DNA from: Nemania diffusa
Taxonomy: Eukaryota; Ascomycota; Sordariomycetes; Xylariales; Xylariaceae
DNA: 64,000 bases
Direction of reading: 5' to 3'
NCBI GenBank assembly: GCA_038501195.1
Contig: JBBPUQ010000009.1
Span: 2,976,001 to 3,040,000 of the forward strand
Of the stretch, positions 21,269 to 33,047 are shown in pieces. Below the pieces are notes generated by a model, which saw nothing but the letters and a program-made list of their open reading frames with translations, was not told the origin of the DNA and did not search any database. Both the position numbers and the translations under genes were made by a program. Each line of letters opens with the position of its first letter. Within the stretch, counting starts at the first letter, position 1.

Positions 21269-23549
21269 ATGGAGAGGAAACGAAAGTTGCCTGCGAGGGC
21301 TGCCGCCCGCGTTGAGCATGTCTCCAAGAAACGGAATTCCACTCCGCCCGATCTTTCCACAACATCCACGCCCTCGTCAGCCTTGACCTCCCCGCAGCCT
21401 GCCGAATCTATCGCTCAGGAACCGCCGCCGTCATCGACATCTACTCCCTTGCCCAAGTCTCTCCTGCCTGGTCAACCCTTGCCGACTGTCGAGAAGCCGC
21501 AGCCTGATGACCTCTCGCAGAAAGAGTTTCAGTCTGTACAGGAGAGGTAATATTTGCGTCCACAGCTGTCCCTTGTCTATCAGGTCTAACCAGCGTCTAT
21601 CTAGTGGTGTAATGGCTGAATCACTTTTGCGATCGCGCCAAAAATGGATACACGATGGTGTATTTGAAAAGTACTGGACAAAACCCACTAAGCGAAAGGG
21701 CGTTGTCAAGGAGGATTCTAATAATCCGGCAAAGGACACCATGTCTAAAATCGGCCAGATCACTATCACTGTCGAGCCCCATGTAATTGAAGCTACCATG
21801 TATGCCGTGAAGGAGCCAAGAGCTGTGACTACTACCAGCAATTCAAGCTTCAGGCCCATTATACAATACGGCCCTCCCAATGGTGCTATGCCTCCCCCAC
21901 CGAAGCCCACGGCTGCACCCGCGGCTACACCAGCAACCGTGCCATCGCGTTCGCCAGCTGTCATAGCTTCGCCTTCCCAAGCATCTATTCAAACTGCACA
22001 GCCAGCACGGTCCATCCCACCTAGAGAGGACAGCAAGATATCCTCACATCAACTTCCACCTACGTCTGCACCCCCGCCATCGGCGTCTTCCACGTCCCAA
22101 CAGACGGAATTACAGCGGCCCCAGCTACCGACTCCAATCGACAATCCGGTTGTCTCCCCGCGGGGTCTCGACTCTGTGCTGGCAGCACCCCAGCCTGCAC
22201 ATGCACCTGTACCAGGACACTCACATCCTCGACCGCCGCAGCCTCCCCTTTCTCAACCTTCCACCCCGATCCATCCATTGCATGCCCCAAATCCATCACC
22301 AAGCCCCCTCAGTGTAGGCGGGAGCTTACCACCGGGCTCCGTGGCTGGTGCTAAAACGACCCCTCCTCCGCCTAAACCCGCGCCGTCCCCTGCGTCCGGA
22401 GCAGATCCGATCATTGTGACCTTGGCCGAGAGGGCATCTGAGGATCCTCATTTACGTGACCTCATGAAACGCGTGGCGGTTGGGGAGGCCGCATCTCATG
22501 AACTAGCGCACTTCCAGAGGATTATCGACCAAATTACTCTAGATTACAAGAAGAAGGGAGGCCAACAAGGTCCATCTCCCGACCGACTTATTGTCGATAG
22601 CAGAACCGTCAAGTATTTCGCTGATGAGGTTCGAAATATCTTGGATATTATTCTCGCATCCAACCCTACTCAGCGATCAAGTGACTTGCGACCACCTCCG
22701 GGAAGCGACCCCTTGGTCATACTTTTAGTGAAAGAGACACTAGATAAGCCGCCCACAAAGGCCTTGGTCCAGCGAGTAGCCGAGGGAAAGACCAAATTCA
22801 CAGATGCCATGGAATTGAAGACTCTCTTAGACAAGCTGCATACCATAGTAAAACAGGATGCTAAAAACCACCAAGCGACTACGGCAACAAATGCACAAGC
22901 CGCCCCCCAAACTACAGCTACGCAGATAAAGGAGGAAGAGACCTCGAAAAAAACGACCACCCCTGCCCCCGCATCACAACAAGCCCTACGGTCAAAGGGC
23001 CCGCCGCCCTCTACCAAGCCCGACATTGCCGCTGTCGTCCTTGAGTTTGCTGGTGGTACTGGAGATAGGTATCTTTTCCCTAAATATAGCATCCTGGAGT
23101 TTTCTGCAGAGGGTACTCAAGTCATCGCCTCTTTTTTGATTGTTCGCAAGGGCAGCAAATTAGAATATGGTGGAGACAGAGTATTAGACTACTATCAACC
23201 TGTCACGCTTCGAATTCATTCAAACGCCCCCAAAGTACTAGAAAATCTGGCTCGAGTGGTGGCACCACAGGATGAGGTACAGCGATACATGGACGATGTC
23301 ATGGAGAATATGACTCGAGCCGAATATATCTTGCTTGCTATGCGGCTTCCCAAGGTAGAAAAGGAGGAGCCAGCAGAGGAGCGTTCGGGTACACCCAGAG
23401 TTTCCGAAACATCTCATCCGACACAATCACCAAGTGTATTATGGGATAGTAGGCCGACAACCGCGCGGCCTCCGTCGGCGAAGCTAGCCTTAGCGAAGCC
23501 TGCTAGCGAGGATGAACAGTATCAGAATTTCATTAAAAGCATCAGCTAA
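21269..23549 (+). CDS. SWC3: SWR1-complex subunit Swc3
   Basis: Two exons (21269-21546, 21605-23549) encode 740 residues; the 58-nt intron starts GTAATA, has branch site TCTAAC and ends CTAG. The protein opens with MERKRKLPARAAARVE and a basic-acidic stretch, then the Swc3 signature region spanning the splice (LLRSRQKWIHDGVFEKYWTK, about 100-120). A Pro/Ser-rich linker (about 155-300) and two similar helical segments (DPIIVTLAERASEDPHLRDL; DPLVILLVKETLDKPPTKAL) follow. The C-terminal part reads like the fungal Swc3 tail (RAEYILLAMRLPKVEKEE). Swc3 belongs to the SWR1 remodeller, which exchanges H2A for H2A.Z in nuclear chromatin. ATG 21269 is the only ATG before the conserved start. The assignment rests on the N-terminal domain. 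Confidence 0.88.
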
Positions 23550-23854
23550 GAATTATTAAGCATGGGTAAATTCTGGTCTGCTTGCAAGAATGAATCTCGG
23601 TGGTTCGATGAGTAAGATTTCGAGGGCAACAGGTGTACACGACTTGTTCAGATATGATAAATTAGGGAGGATGGTGTGTGTCTGAACCAGGTGTTTTGAA
23701 GTTAGGAAGGGCTTGTAAAACTAGATACCACTAGGGCTTTGGCGTTATTGCTCACCAAGAGCAAGGCATGTTTAAAATATGGCTTCAGCAAAGATTTATG
23801 TTTCAAATAATTAACTAGACATCATGACTAGAGCATGACTAGGAAAATAAGTGT
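23550..23854. other. Intergenic between convergent 3' ends
   Basis: This is AT-rich 3' flank of both genes. Nothing else is seen. Confidence 0.5.
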
Positions 23855-25509
23855 CTATCGTCCGCTTAGTTGCTCACCCGTAGCACACATCTCGGTAAGT
23901 AGCTCGTTAAACCACGGAGTCCTCTCCGCAATAGGCGCATCTAGAACGGTAAAGTCAGTAGCTACCCATATAATCAAGGCGTGAAACGTCTCTAGAAAAA
24001 GGGGGCGAGAGGTAATTATAGTCTCCAACTTTAGCCAAATAGGCAAGGAAAACAACTCCAGAGACGAGGTGCTGTACTTACGTCCCATGCCATCCACGAT
24101 GATGCTCTTTCCGGGGTTAAGGTACTCGATCAGCTTCCGCCCGTGAGGGATCGAGATGATGTTGTCGGCAGTGCCGTGGAGCACGAAGATGCGCTCGCGG
24201 CCGACCCTGTCACCGAGGTCGCGTAGCTGCGCCGCCGACTTGTAGTGCCAGCCGGCGGCGATGACTTGCAGGAGGAAGCCGTGCTTGGTGAAGCCTTCAG
24301 TATCGCGCTGCTTCGTGATCTCCTGCGCCGCGAAGCGCGCGTAGTTGCTGCTGAAGCGGGGGTACGGCCATCCGCTTGCGGGCGCGGGACACCGCGGCAC
24401 TGTCTCGTCGGGCAGAACGGCGTCGTCGGGGGCCGCGAGCCATTCCGCGGGGAAGATCTTGTCTGCGGTGTAGGCTACTGTTCGGTCCAGGCTGTTTCCG
24501 TACTTTGGGTGTTAGTGGGAAGATCTTACGTACTAGGGAGTAAGTTGGCCGCAACGTGTGTGGTCGAACCCTTTTCGGGAAACGGTAGTTGAACTGACCT
24601 CTTGGGAAGAAGCAATGTGATTCGGTTTACCAAGTTCTCTGAGAAGCTGGTAGTGTTCTCAATAGCGGCTGCTGTGCAGATCAGGTTTAGACTAGCAATC
24701 CGATGCGGCGCTACGTATGCAAGTTCCTGTGCGATCACTTCGCAGGAACATTCCTGAGTCAGTGGGTATCTCGGGACGACATATTCAGGGCTCCTAAGCC
24801 GTCGTCGAGGGGGGAAGGCAACAAGCCCAAATATCACTCACTGCCTCCCACTACAGATTCAATATCAAGTTAGCGGTCTCTAATGATCATCATCATCTAA
24901 AGTCAGACGTTGAGGATATGCACTATCCCACTCTCAGCCAGCGGTGAGGCAGTCCTGGCAGGCTATGCCTATATACGAATGAATAATACGCACTACTGAT
25001 GCCACATATGTGCAATTGGCGATCCTCAGTCCATGACAAGTAGTCTAACACCTCGAGGAGATCAGCCGCCATAGCCGACGTGCTATACCGCATAAAAGGC
25101 TTGTCAGAACGCCCTATGCCTCTGTTGTCGATAATAAGTACCGAGTACCGGTCACCGTTCAAGTGGCCAAAATGCAAGGTCTGCCTTTGCCAGGATGACT
25201 TGACGACTCCCAGGCCACCGATGAGCTATCACCTTGGCACCTTCGTTAGCCTCTATATCTTCCATTTTACCACTTTCCTTACACCGAAAAGTCAAGGGTA
25301 TAGAAGTGGTAGGCCAGCAGAAGACGGAAACAGGTTCTGCAGAGCTGTGCTAGGCGCCCTCTATCTTCTTTTCCCATTACAAAATAATACATAGAACATG
25401 GTGGGGGTACTTGAAGAAACAAACGTACGACAAGCTTCACCGGACCATCGCCGTGGACTTCCCAGTGGACGTTGAATGGACCGCCTCTCCCAGCTGCAAC
25501 AGGCAACAT
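23855..25509 (-). CDS. Alpha/beta hydrolase (AB hydrolase-1 family) with 9-nt microexon
   Basis: Six exons join in frame: 25429-25509, 24994-25225, 24842-24850, 24599-24737, 24082-24491 and 23855-23991, giving 335 residues. Motifs in order are HWEVHGDGPVKLVLIGGLG, LIIDNRGIGRSDKP, the nucleophile elbow GISMGGMIAQELA, and the C-terminal strand IFVLHGTADNIISIPHG with a GMG motif and a nearby His. Exon 3 is only 9 nt and supplies part of SMGGM. The final exon begins QTFHAL; relatives usually have GMGHAL, so the last acceptor or exon start may be slightly different. The frame runs upstream of 25509 without an ATG, and a start there would put the conserved sequence at the usual distance. The substrate is unknown. 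Confidence 0.82.
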
Positions 25510-26576
25510 CCCTTCCTGGTGGGGTTCAAGCCGCCATATCGCCGTAGAGAACGCCTCGGTCTTGACGACCTCATCGACAGACGGGAAAGTGGCCACAGTC
25601 GTCCTATCCCCGGTTGTCAGCCAGAACCGGTGTGACGACCTAATCCATCTCACCAATAGCGTTATCTACAGTTATACAAATCAGGTGAGGATTAGACGAG
25701 GCACTGACATGTTTGGTGAAAGATAGATTGAGCTGAATGAGCTATGTTACTCATGTGTCCGTTGCGGAGGTCTACGTAATAGATAGAAGCGTAGCTAGAT
25801 ATGAGTACCTAGTGTGCATGACCCCAGATGACGAGGCGCTGTGATGATAGGTACTTGTCAAGGATGTGGCACAACGTGACGTGCTAAATAGACGATAGTC
25901 AACTAGAGTTACACTGCCGATAGGAGGCTGCTACTAGGCGGCTGGCGGATATTAACTCGAAATGGACAATGCTTGGCGTTAAACCATTGATCCAATAGTT
26001 TACGGTATATTACGCAGTACATAGTAGATTCAGCGTTGCGATTATATCACCTAATCGGTGTCCCGCTTATCTGCAATCTCTCATACTCAATAATACCCAG
26101 TACGTACATAAAATCCAATTAGGTATTATGTAGTCACAAACACATTTGTTTGTAAGCCTCAAACCACCAGCTCACAAGACGACAGCGATGGGATTCCTAA
26201 CATGATTGTTTCTAACTTGGAATGATCATGCCACCGGGGACACGTCATCGTGTTAGGCAGCCGTCTTTTTCTATAGGACAAGACAACGATCTCAGGAACG
26301 GCTGCCCGGATGGTAGTGCGCTGACGGTGCTGAGCTCCGGCAACCTTCGGAGCTTTCTTAGATACGGCGCCTGGGGCTCATCTCAACCTCCGGCAATGTT
26401 CGGTCGTGGTATGGTAGCCCGCAGAGTATATAACGAAGGGACATAGTTACAGTGTCTAGGCCGAGATGATGAATGAGTAGAATGAAATCCTCAAGACACG
26501 CACAAATAACACCCAAATGTACATTGCAACACCATCAGCACCAAGCATAACCGCAACTATTAGCTCACCTTTCGCC
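25510..26576. promoter_or_regulatory. Divergent promoter region, 1.07 kb
   Basis: This lies between the alpha/beta hydrolase and the TMEM205-like gene, which point away from each other. The first bases are open in the hydrolase frame but lack an ATG. No gene is seen. Confidence 0.4.
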
Positions 26577-27209
26577 ATGGACTTTCGTAGCTTTCTCGCA
26601 CCCCTCCACCTCCTTTCCTTCTCGACGCTACTGGGCACGCAGCTCTACCAAAGCTTCGTCGTGACCAAGATCTGCCATGTTAGCCTCCCGCGGAGCGCAT
26701 TCACCACTCTCCAAAAGCGCCTGTTTCCCATCTATTTCCGCGGCCAATCCCTGCTGCTGCTCCTGACTATTGTCACGATCCCGCCGCAGGGTCCGCTCAC
26801 CCTCATCGCGAACAAGGCGGCCTGGATACCGTTCGCCATTGCCGGCGCAACAGCGACCTTGAATCTCTTAGTTTATGGGCCCCGGACCCGGCAGATCATG
26901 ATCGAACGGATTCATCAAGGTGGGTCGAGCTCTTCCATACCTGCGTCACATCTTTCGCTAGGCACTACTGCCGTGCAGAATAATAATGTTGAGTATGCTC
27001 ATCTATTTGAAACAGAAACGCGGGATGGGCTGCAGAAACCGGACACAGACGATGATGATGTTATCGAAACTCCAAGTCTCGAGATGCAGCGTCTCCGCCG
27101 GTCCTTCTCTCGCAACCATGCCATGAGCATTCACCTCAACCTACTGACTATTGGAGCCATGCTATGGTGGGGTTGGAAGCTGGCCTCGAGCCTAAAGCTG
27201 GAACTATAG
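26577..27209 (+). CDS. TMEM205-like (DUF4149) integral membrane protein
   Basis: ATG 26577 (GCCATGG context) begins a protein with four predicted membrane spans: LHLLSFSTLLGTQLYQSFVV, RGQSLLLLLTIVTIPPQ, AAWIPFAIAGATATLNLLVY and IHLNLLTIGAMLWWGWKLA. I propose two exons, 26577-26919 and 27016-27209 (178 residues). The 96-nt segment between them starts GTGGGT, ends ACAG, is a multiple of three and has no stop, so it can also be read through as 210 residues. Splicing gives the family-like junction RIHQETRDG, while the read-through inserts a Ser/Asn-rich linker. Fungal relatives are around 180 residues, which favours splicing. Function is uncertain: human TMEM205 affects cisplatin resistance, and no enzyme activity is known. 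Confidence 0.82.
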   Translation: MDFRSFLAPLHLLSFSTLLGTQLYQSFVVTKICHVSLPRSAFTTLQKRLFPIYFRGQSLLLLLTIVTIPPQGPLTLIANKAAWIPFAIAGATATLNLLVYGPRTRQIMIERIHQGGSSSSIPASHLSLGTTAVQNNNVEYAHLFETETRDGLQKPDTDDDDVIETPSLEMQRLRRSFSRNHAMSIHLNLLTIGAMLWWGWKLASSLKLEL

Positions 27210-28641
27210 TAGTGTATACCGAGTAGCTATCTAGTGCACCTACCACAGGTTCAGCTGAGGCATCCACAAGAATTTAGCTATAGTCCCGGATGCTACCCGC
27301 CCGCCCCAAGCCAAGGTTTCTGTAGGCCGGCCAGGAACTAGCAATGTATGTACATACGTAGTGTATGTACACAGTTTGATATCAGAAATCCCACCAATAC
27401 AAATACCTACATCTTCCTACGCAGTTTTAAGTGCTATGCCACTGTGCCCTATATATGCCGCGTAAGAGATGCGGGGGACAAACTCAGTTTATGTGCTATC
27501 TAATAATAGGCCCAGAGGAGAACGCACGGAAGAACGTAAGCAGAGGACTATCTAATCCGCATACTGTACTGGCAATGGGTGATCCCAACATACCGAAAGT
27601 CCCTCGCAGGATGAAGACCCAAGCACGGAGACTTTCTACGCAGTAACTCCAGACCGAGCTCGCGCAGGCCAGTAGTATAGAGGCAGGCGAGTATGCCGAT
27701 CGGCCAAAATGCCACATCCGGTGGCACGGCCGGGAATACTAACAGACACCGTGTAAGATGTCGGTGGCACAAATAAGCATTGGGCTCTCCGGAAGACTGT
27801 CTACGCAGTATTACAGAGTACAGTACCTATGCTGCTTCGACACCGGAATACCTTATTCATTAACCAGCTCTGACATGCATATGTACATACATACACTAAA
27901 GCAGGGCAGGGCGTACACACGCAGAACTCCTACTTAAAAGGGGTTAGCCAGCTGTAGTAGCGTAGCCGAAAGGGATTAACCGTTCGCACTTTTCTTTTCG
28001 TTAGTTTTAAGTTTTCGTCAGCGCAGATCAGAATGTTTTTATCTACTGACCTCATTACCGTCTGTAGTAAAGGCTGTCTATCTAGCTACCGAGAAAAGCA
28101 ATAAATAAACTACTAGCCGAGGATCATTTCTTGCTAACGTGAATCTCGTTACGACATGTGATTGGGTCGAAGGCAGCTCGGGAGGTTGGCAAGTGATGTG
28201 CATTTTGCGCTAGGTACTCTTTTCCGCGATCACAAGCTTTCTACCAATAAAAATCCGGGGCGGCGAGTGTACGTAGCGTAGGAGCTATGTATGCGTAATA
28301 CTTAGACGGCGCACTACTTAAGGTGTGAGCTATACTTACACTACATACGGCAACATCCCTGGACGCGCGCACTGAAGAAAGTCGCCGGGGAGACGAGTTC
28401 AGCGCCGCGGGACTAGTGATGCAAGAGAGGCACGGGTGCGTTGTCTCTGTCTTGTCCTCCCTGGGGCTAGCTTGAGTATTTGAGACCCCTCAGGATAGAT
28501 CGTTAATAAGTGCAAACAAAACCCTCTTCACACTTTCTCTCCCTTTTACTTCATCGTCGAACTCTTCGCCATACACTCACTCTCTGCTCATCGTCTTCCG
28601 GCTATTACCGTCTCACCATCGCCACCATCATAACCGTCACC
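27210..28641. other. Intergenic, 1.43 kb
   Basis: Non-coding, with short imperfect repeats such as ATGTACATACGTAGTGTATG near 27346. No gene with support. Confidence 0.45.
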
Positions 28642-29208
28642 ATGGGATACATTGTCAAGGTCTGGCTGGCTACGCTGAATGACGGCCACAGCATAGTCGA
28701 GACAGCTTTCTCAGGTCTCTGGAGCGAGACTATGATGACGGCCGCCGCCTCGAGCGACGGCCCTGGACACCATGGCCTGTTCCAATGCGAGGACGACCCG
28801 AACCTCCTCGCCGTCGTACTGGGGTATCGCTCCAGGCAGGCGAGCGAGACGGTGCAGCGCGAAATCAGCGACAAGCTACCACGTATCCGGGCCTGGCTGA
28901 CGCACAAGGAGCTCTTCCTCATGGACCTGAACGTCAAGGAGCTCCCCCTGCACACCGGCAAGCTCGCCATCCTGTTCGCCGACGCGAAGCCGGAGGACGC
29001 GGACAGCCTCCCCGGCAAAGGCGAGTGGGCCGCCTCAGAGCCGTCGATGCTGACCTCGCATCTCCCTGTGGACCCGGGCGTGCCGAAGAAGATGACGTGG
29101 GTGCACGTCGCGCTGGCGGAAGACGCGGATCGGCTGCGCCCGCTGGGCCTCGTGCAGAGGTTCACCATGATTATGGAATCGCGCATCGACTCGCACGCCG
29201 CCGAGTGA
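28642..29208 (+). CDS. Unknown 188-residue protein, GC-rich coding
   Basis: ATG 28642 sits in an ideal context (CACCATGG) after a pyrimidine-rich leader. The single exon begins MGYIVKVWLATLNDGHSIVE and contains a segment with alternating helices and strands (QREISDKLPRIRAWLTHKEL, VPKKMTWVHVALAEDADRL). The layout of about two halves of 90 residues, each with a beta strand near its start (YIVKVWLA; WVHVALAE), is reminiscent of ferredoxin-like (dimeric alpha-beta barrel) proteins, but I cannot name a family. Third codon positions are strongly G/C, which also leaves a long open frame on the opposite strand (28605-29225). The strong start context favours the plus-strand reading. Confidence 0.65.
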   Translation: MGYIVKVWLATLNDGHSIVETAFSGLWSETMMTAAASSDGPGHHGLFQCEDDPNLLAVVLGYRSRQASETVQREISDKLPRIRAWLTHKELFLMDLNVKELPLHTGKLAILFADAKPEDADSLPGKGEWAASEPSMLTSHLPVDPGVPKKMTWVHVALAEDADRLRPLGLVQRFTMIMESRIDSHAAE

Positions 29209-30180
29209 GTACCCAGAAGCACCACGTAGGCGTCCGCCCATGTCTACGGCACGCACACCCGGACCCCGACGACGTTGGAATTCTGCTATTCGCGCCAGAG
29301 GCATATCTACTACAGCTTCCTCTAGCGCAGTCAGAATACCTATCACGCGCCCCTTCTGACACGGTCTTGAGCATCGGATGAAGAGCAGAGAGGGGGACTC
29401 TACTCATCCTATGACTGAGCTAAGATCGGGTTTCTTAGAGGCAGGGCAGGGGGTCTGTTATGCACGTTGGTTGGACTTGCGGTAGCACGGCCGCTGTTGG
29501 CTTGGCCTCCCCTAATCAGATTGGGCATTCGAAGTGGAACCTAGCCCCCCTGGACACCCGTCACGATAAACCACTTGCCTACTCGGTCGTATCGATCGGC
29601 TCTTCCAGTCAAACATGCTCAAAGGGTCCGCCGCCGCGCGTCAGGGGGCGACGGGCATTGGTCAGGGGAAGCCCACCGGCGTGCAAGGAGAACGGGAGGA
29701 TGGCGAGGAAGGCGGGAAAGGGCATAAGCAAGATGCGGGATCTATTCTCCGGTTGTCGGGGACCTGTCACAGTACTAATTACCTGAAGTATGGTTTTTAC
29801 TCGAGTACATACATGGAGAGGCAAACCAACCGAGGTCTTCAATGGCAACTAGTCGCAGCAATACATCAGCAAACAGTAATACCACACTCTACTCAAGATT
29901 AACACAAGTGAAAGAAAAGAACCTAAAAAAAGGAGGTAAAAAGGGTAATGCCTATTTGAGTTTATTCATTTTTCTACGTATACGGACTGCTCCAAAATCA
30001 TGTACAGTAACGGGCCTAAGGTCTAAAATCAGAAATCGTATTGCACGCATGTTGTGAACAAACACGCGAGCCCGCGCCGTCGCGGCTACCGCTAGCCAGC
30101 AACCTTTCCACAGATGGCAAGAATCTCCCACAACGCCGGAAATGGTATCATTGCGTCCAAGCACAGCTCCGCAAAAGCCA
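29209..30180. other. Intergenic, 0.97 kb
   Basis: This is the 3' flanks of two convergent genes. The frame at 29615-29902 is Gly/Lys-rich with no domain and is not called. Confidence 0.45.
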
Positions 30181-31392
30181 CTATGCCCGGAACGCCTTGG
30201 CCGTCCTCTTGTTATTGTTGTTGTTGTTCTTGTTGCCATTCTTGTGCTGCTTCTGCGTGTTATCCCCAGTGCTAGCATCCGCAGTCGCCGAAGCGACAGC
30301 AGCACTCGTCGTCGTGTCAGCGACGGCAGCGGCAGTCGTGGTGGCGGGAGCAGCCGACAGCACGGGCGCGGAGAGCTTGAGGACCTGCGACACGGCGGCG
30401 GCGGCCTTGAGGCCCTCGGCGGAGCCCTGCTGCGCGTTGGCGGCGAGGGCGACGGGCAGGTCCTGGACGTCCTGCGCCACCTGCGCGGCGACCTTCTCGA
30501 GCGTCAGGTGCGTATCCACGTCCGCGGCCTTGAGGACCGTGGGCTGGATGTCGACTTGCTGGACCGGGAAGCAGCCGCCGAAGGGGCCGGCTAGGGCGTT
30601 GTTTCTGCAGCGGACGGTGCAGACGTTGCCGGCGGAGGCTGGGGGGTCGTAGTTAGTAAAAAGGATATATAGGTCGAGTGGGGAAGGAGAGTTACTCACA
30701 GCCTGTGCAGTTGAGGTCGGCGGGCATGGTGACCTTGATGGTGAAGTCTTCCTCCTTGGCCTGGCTGAAGCCGTTTACACCCGGTACGTTGTCCGCGACG
30801 GTGACGTTGGGGAAGGTAATGACTCCGTTGTTTCCTTGGGCGATCTATTTCTCTCGTTAGACAAGCCATGCGTGTGAAGAATCGAGCAGGGAAACTTACG
30901 ACATCGCAAGTGTAAGGACCGGCGCCATCAGCATTAACTTGGTCTGCTTGCTGTTAGATCGAGGCTGATCACACTCAGTTTGCGGTGGTTGCTTACGGAT
31001 TGTTACGTCTACTGTCGAGCCAGCCTTTACTTGCGTAACGGTACCAGCGGCCAGTGCGTTCTCCGTGTTCTCGCCGATATCGATGTTTCCATCGATCTCG
31101 GTGCGGCCACACTCATTCACGACGTTCGCGCTGATCTCAGCGTCTCGGATGATGGTGGTATCTTGCTGGCACGGGCTGATCGATGTGCAGTTTCTCGGGA
31201 TTTCCGAATTGACTACACAAGAAGCTCCTGTTAGTGCCTGCTAGTCCTCTAAAATTGTCAAGCATATTCCTCACCTTTGAAGCCAACACTCGCCGGTGAT
31301 CCTGAGATACCCTGGGCACCTAATATGACACCGTGTGCGTTCGTCACCGCCACAAGGGCTGCGAATGATGATAGGAGGGAGAAAGAATGCAT
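30181..31392 (-). CDS. gEgh16/MAS-type secreted protein (appressorium-associated family)
   Basis: Five exons (31275-31392, 30997-31212, 30900-30943, 30700-30844, 30181-30638) encode 326 residues. Introns are 62, 53, 55 and 61 nt. A signal peptide (MHSFSLLSSFAALVAVTNA) leads into AHGVILGAQGISGSPASVGF, the hallmark opening of the gEgh16 family. Conserved cysteines follow (EIPRNCTSISPCQQD, VNECGRTEIDG), then VNADGAGPYTC and the FGGCFPVQQ segment. The C-terminal third is Ala/Thr-rich and ends in a lysine- and asparagine-rich tail encoded by a GTT-type microsatellite. Relatives were found in powdery mildew (gEgh16) and in Magnaporthe appressoria (MAS1/MAS3); they are secreted and thought to act at the host surface, with the molecular role unknown. 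Presence suggests a plant-associated or entomopathogenic lifestyle, but saprobes have them too. Confidence 0.9.
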
Positions 31393-32575
31393 ATTGGCTG
31401 ATTTTGATTTAAAGGATTGGTAGCACCAGGCTGAATAAAATAAGAATTATGTGCAGGCAAACGACACTGTACGAACGGAAAGAAAATAACAGATCCACAG
31501 GACCGATAGAAACGAAAAAGAGATAGAGAATGGAGTGAGAACAGATGCTAGAAACGAAAGGTTAGGATTTATCGTGAGATATACTTATCTTATACGCCCG
31601 TCGGTTCTCATCCCAGCCCACGGCGGTGGGGCCGCATTGTTTGCAGTTTATGGAGATGCGGTCGGTAGAAGGGAAGGGATGCTACGTAGGCTCGCATGAG
31701 ACTCTCTCTAACGGAGTCCGTGTCATAGGGGTGGGTTCTATGAAGCCGAATACCTAGACAACCACCCTTCCCCCATCCACACAAATTCACCGCTTACGTA
31801 GTAGGCAGCGGGTATCTGATCTTATTCTTGCTAGGTAGACCTTGCTTAGGATCACGGTTAGTGTAGACGGGAAGTATGTAGATGGTGTAGTGTAATGTGG
31901 TTAGATACCCGCACTAGATGACCCGTATCTTGAGCCGCGAGAGTGTATGTACCTACGCAGCAGGCCAAGACTCGGTTAGGGTATCAATTGCCGTCGCCAG
32001 TGCCATATCTACATACCTATTTAGTGAAATAAGGAGCAATTCGTGAACTACACTACGGACCATGATTTACTAACTTGGGTTAGGTAGACTTGAGGCTAAG
32101 GAATCTGAATCTGCCAAGATCAGTGGATAAGGCAAAGGTGCCTCACCCCTATTCGTCTAATTATTTCCATGCTTAAAAGTACATACATACATATGGAGGT
32201 GGATGTCAGGGATCGAATAGGAGTAGGTGGGAGTGACTACACTACGAGCAAATATAGAACTAGACAATTTGTTCTCGAACTTCACTATGGCATGGTGAGA
32301 CAATATCAGCTAAGCGGGTTGGAGACACAAGACGCAGAGCAAAACGAGATTGATGTGGATGCCGATATATTTCCTAGGGTGGCATGTCTCGAAAGACGTC
32401 AATATGAAACCTGCGATAATAAAGACTTGTCAAAGCCAAGTCATGTTCTTGCGAGAGGTAGGCATTCTGTATGAATTACAGAGTACCCCAATGAGCGTTG
32501 TTGTAGGTTGATGTGTAGATGTGTTGTCGCAATGATGGAATGCAAGAGCCTCACCAGGGCGAGGTGATCACCGAG
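31393..32575. other. Intergenic, 1.18 kb
   Basis: This is the gEgh16 promoter followed by the 3' flank of the next gene. Several short runs of GTAGATGG/TAGGTA type occur near 31840-31960. No gene is seen. Confidence 0.45.
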
Positions 32576-33047
32576 TTAATCGACAAGATCCTCATGATCT
32601 TTGCTGATCTCCCACGACACAAATGCAGGAGTTGGTAAGTAGTGTAGATACTTAGACCAGGTACCAGGCCATTCCAGAAAGAAACGCCCGAATTGTGGGC
32701 TTTCAGGGTGGTCGCCAAGAGGAATTAAGAAACCAAATGTCTGTTTCACTACAGTATTAGTTTTATAACATACGATTATACCCATTTCTTCGTCACATAA
32801 TCTCGCCATCTGCCCATAGTATTGAGCCAATGGACCACCGACCTGGTCATCAGGGTTTCAACTTAGTTGGGTATTGCCTAACTGGGGTTGCCGTGCGCCA
32901 AATGATTCGACCATAGCCTACCTGGTCTAGTGTAAGTGCGTGAATTCTGGCAGGTTTTGCCGTCGTCGGTGGGGAATAAGTGACAGCGTTTGGGAAAATG
33001 TCCGAGGTAACCGCCGCACCAACTCGTTTATAGGCATGTAGTGTCAT
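32576..33047 (-). CDS. Unknown 130-residue protein, two exons
   Basis: Exons 32922-33047 and 32842 down to 32576 join in frame across a 79-nt intron (GTAGGC, a CTAAG-type branch site, ACCAG). The product starts MTLHAYKRVGAAVTSDIFPN; the junction reads ALTLDQVGGPLAQYYGQMAR, and the end is SWEISKDHEDLVD. It has no signal peptide or membrane segment. I do not recognise the family. It sits 300 bases downstream of the methyltransferase on the same strand, at the edge of a block with a P450 and a reductase, so a role in that block is possible but only inferred from position. The splice and the continuous hydrophobic/charged pattern on both sides support a real gene. Confidence 0.5.

Noticed and set aside
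30181..30260. Asn-rich microsatellite at the end of the gEgh16-like gene as a mobile repeat
   Set aside because: It is a simple GTT-type run inside the coding tail, without flanking repeats.
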